This document shows, one piece after another, positions 5,704 through 5,953 of a DNA stretch of 5,953 bases. Made by a program: the position numbers and the translations under genes. This DNA is from UMGS1474 sp050946775. GTDB lineage: Bacteria > Bacillota > Clostridia > Oscillospirales > Acutalibacteraceae. The notes under the pieces were generated by a model. The model was not told the DNA's origin. It ran no database searches and worked only from the letters and a program-made list of their open reading frames with translations. The first letter of the stretch is position 1, and the number at the start of each line of letters is the position of its first letter. The stretch is taken from assembly GCA_050946775.1 (NCBI GenBank), contig JBMNVL010000113.1, forward strand, positions 1-5,953. The letters are read 5' to 3'.

Positions 5704-5731
5704 AAAAAAGCACGCTTTCGCGTGCTTTTTT
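5704..5731. terminator. Perfect bidirectional intrinsic terminator
   Basis: AAAAAAGCACGC (5704-5715) and GCGTGCTTTTTT (5720-5731) form a 12-bp stem around the loop TTTC. Each strand has a GC-rich core followed by a run of six T, so it can stop transcription from both sides. It directly borders the ATGATG/CATCAT array and may be part of the same element. Confidence 0.85.
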
Positions 5732-5791
5732 CTGGCTATGGGGTACGAAAAAAATGGATTTGCGTTTTTAACAGATGGATTCGAACTCGCG

Positions 5792-5822
5792 GTCGGATGC
5801 TTTGCGGAGCAATGCATCCGAT
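5792..5822. other. Long stem-loop in the gene-free right end
   Basis: TCGGATGC (5793-5800) pairs with GCATCCGA (5814-5821). After one T-T mismatch, TTGC (5802-5805) pairs with GCAA (5809-5812) around a GGA loop. The plus strand continues into a pyrimidine-rich stretch (5822-5850) with only interrupted T-runs, so a terminator role is possible but weak. Confidence 0.45.
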
Positions 5823-5882
5823 TCTGTTCTCTTTTCTCTCTTATCTCTTCACTGGAAAAAGTCGCGGGGGAGAACGGAAAGA

Positions 5883-5917
5883 AGAGTGAAAAGTGAAAAG
5901 AGAAGAGTGAAGAGTAC
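5883..5917. repeat. Five tandem copies of a 7-bp purine-rich repeat
   Basis: Reading in sevens from 5883 gives AGAGTGA, AAAGTGA, AAAGAGA, AGAGTGA and AGAGTAC, close to a consensus ARAGTGA. The strand is almost entirely purine. Nearby, CTCTTCACT (5845-5853) is a 9-bp inverted match to AGTGAAGAG (5906-5914), so the pyrimidine-rich tract at 5826-5853 and this repeat could fold together. Confidence 0.7.
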
Positions 5918-5953
5918 AAAAAGAAAAAGCCGCTGACGCGACTTTTTCTTTTT
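5918..5953. terminator. Terminator-like hairpin at the window edge
   Basis: AAAAAGAAAAAG (5918-5929) pairs with CTTTTTCTTTTT (5942-5953). Inside, after one C-A mismatch, CGC (5931-5933) pairs with GCG (5938-5940) around the loop TGAC. The T-rich 3' arm fits a bidirectional terminator, but the window stops here, so its full extent is unknown. Confidence 0.6.

Larger units (their letters stand above)
5436..5953. other. Gene-free intergenic region rich in repeats and hairpins
   Basis: No reading frame here has both a plausible start and protein-like composition. The longest plus-strand frame (5509-5889) runs through the ATGATG/CATCAT array, the terminator and the stem-loop, and its translation simply mirrors the repeat boxes. 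What the region holds is listed separately: a short hairpin, the inverted array, two terminator-like hairpins, a stem-loop and a heptamer repeat. The aminopeptidase promoter lies at its left border. Confidence 0.7.

Noticed and set aside
5774..5821. TTCGAA context on the minus strand resembling a tRNA T-arm beside a stem-loop
   Set aside because: The five bases on either side of the TTCGAAT loop do not pair except at the ends, and no acceptor stem, D-arm or anticodon arm can be drawn.
5509..5889. A 126-codon plus-strand frame at the right end
   Set aside because: Its N-terminal half is translated ATGATG/CATCAT repeats and hairpins, then a terminator; there is no convincing ribosome binding site.

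Overview
The window looks like a chromosomal stretch from a G+C-rich member of the Firmicutes, most likely Clostridia and plausibly the Oscillospiraceae. The reasons are a textbook T-box leader, TTGACA/TATAAT-type promoters with 17-base spacers, AGGAGG ribosome binding sites, and protein families typical of that group. The assignment is by style, not by a marker gene. No phage, transposase, CRISPR or toxin genes were seen.

Left part (1-2084, plus strand): three tightly packed genes. The first is a TtcA-type PP-loop tRNA thiolation enzyme whose 5' end lies outside the window. It overlaps by 32 bases a DUF2461 (TIGR02453-type) gene that carries an in-frame TAG at codon 110. One base after that gene's stop comes a YgjP-like (DUF45/PF01863) zinc metallopeptidase. 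They look co-transcribed from a promoter left of the window.

Middle (2085-3993, plus strand): a self-contained tryptophan-responsive unit. A strong promoter drives a complete T-box riboswitch with a UGG (Trp) specifier, a UGGC acceptor-binding bulge and mutually exclusive antiterminator and terminator. A possible 12-codon Trp-containing leader peptide follows, then a standalone TrpB2-type tryptophan synthase beta chain. The unit ends at a 20-bp perfect inverted repeat. No trpA or other trp gene is present, so the enzyme may make tryptophan from free indole (or act with a distant TrpA) when charged tRNA-Trp is scarce.

Right part (3994-5435, minus strand): a convergent monocistronic M29 (AmpS/PepS-type) aminopeptidase with its own promoter and a long 5' UTR containing a stable hairpin.

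Far right (5436-5953): no convincing gene. It holds an inverted array of four ATGATG followed by four CATCAT boxes alternating with GC-rich mini-hairpins, a perfect bidirectional terminator, another stem-loop, a 7-bp purine-rich tandem repeat and a second terminator-like hairpin at the edge. The best candidates for something undescribed are this array, the leader peptide behind the T-box, and the TAG codon in the DUF2461 gene.
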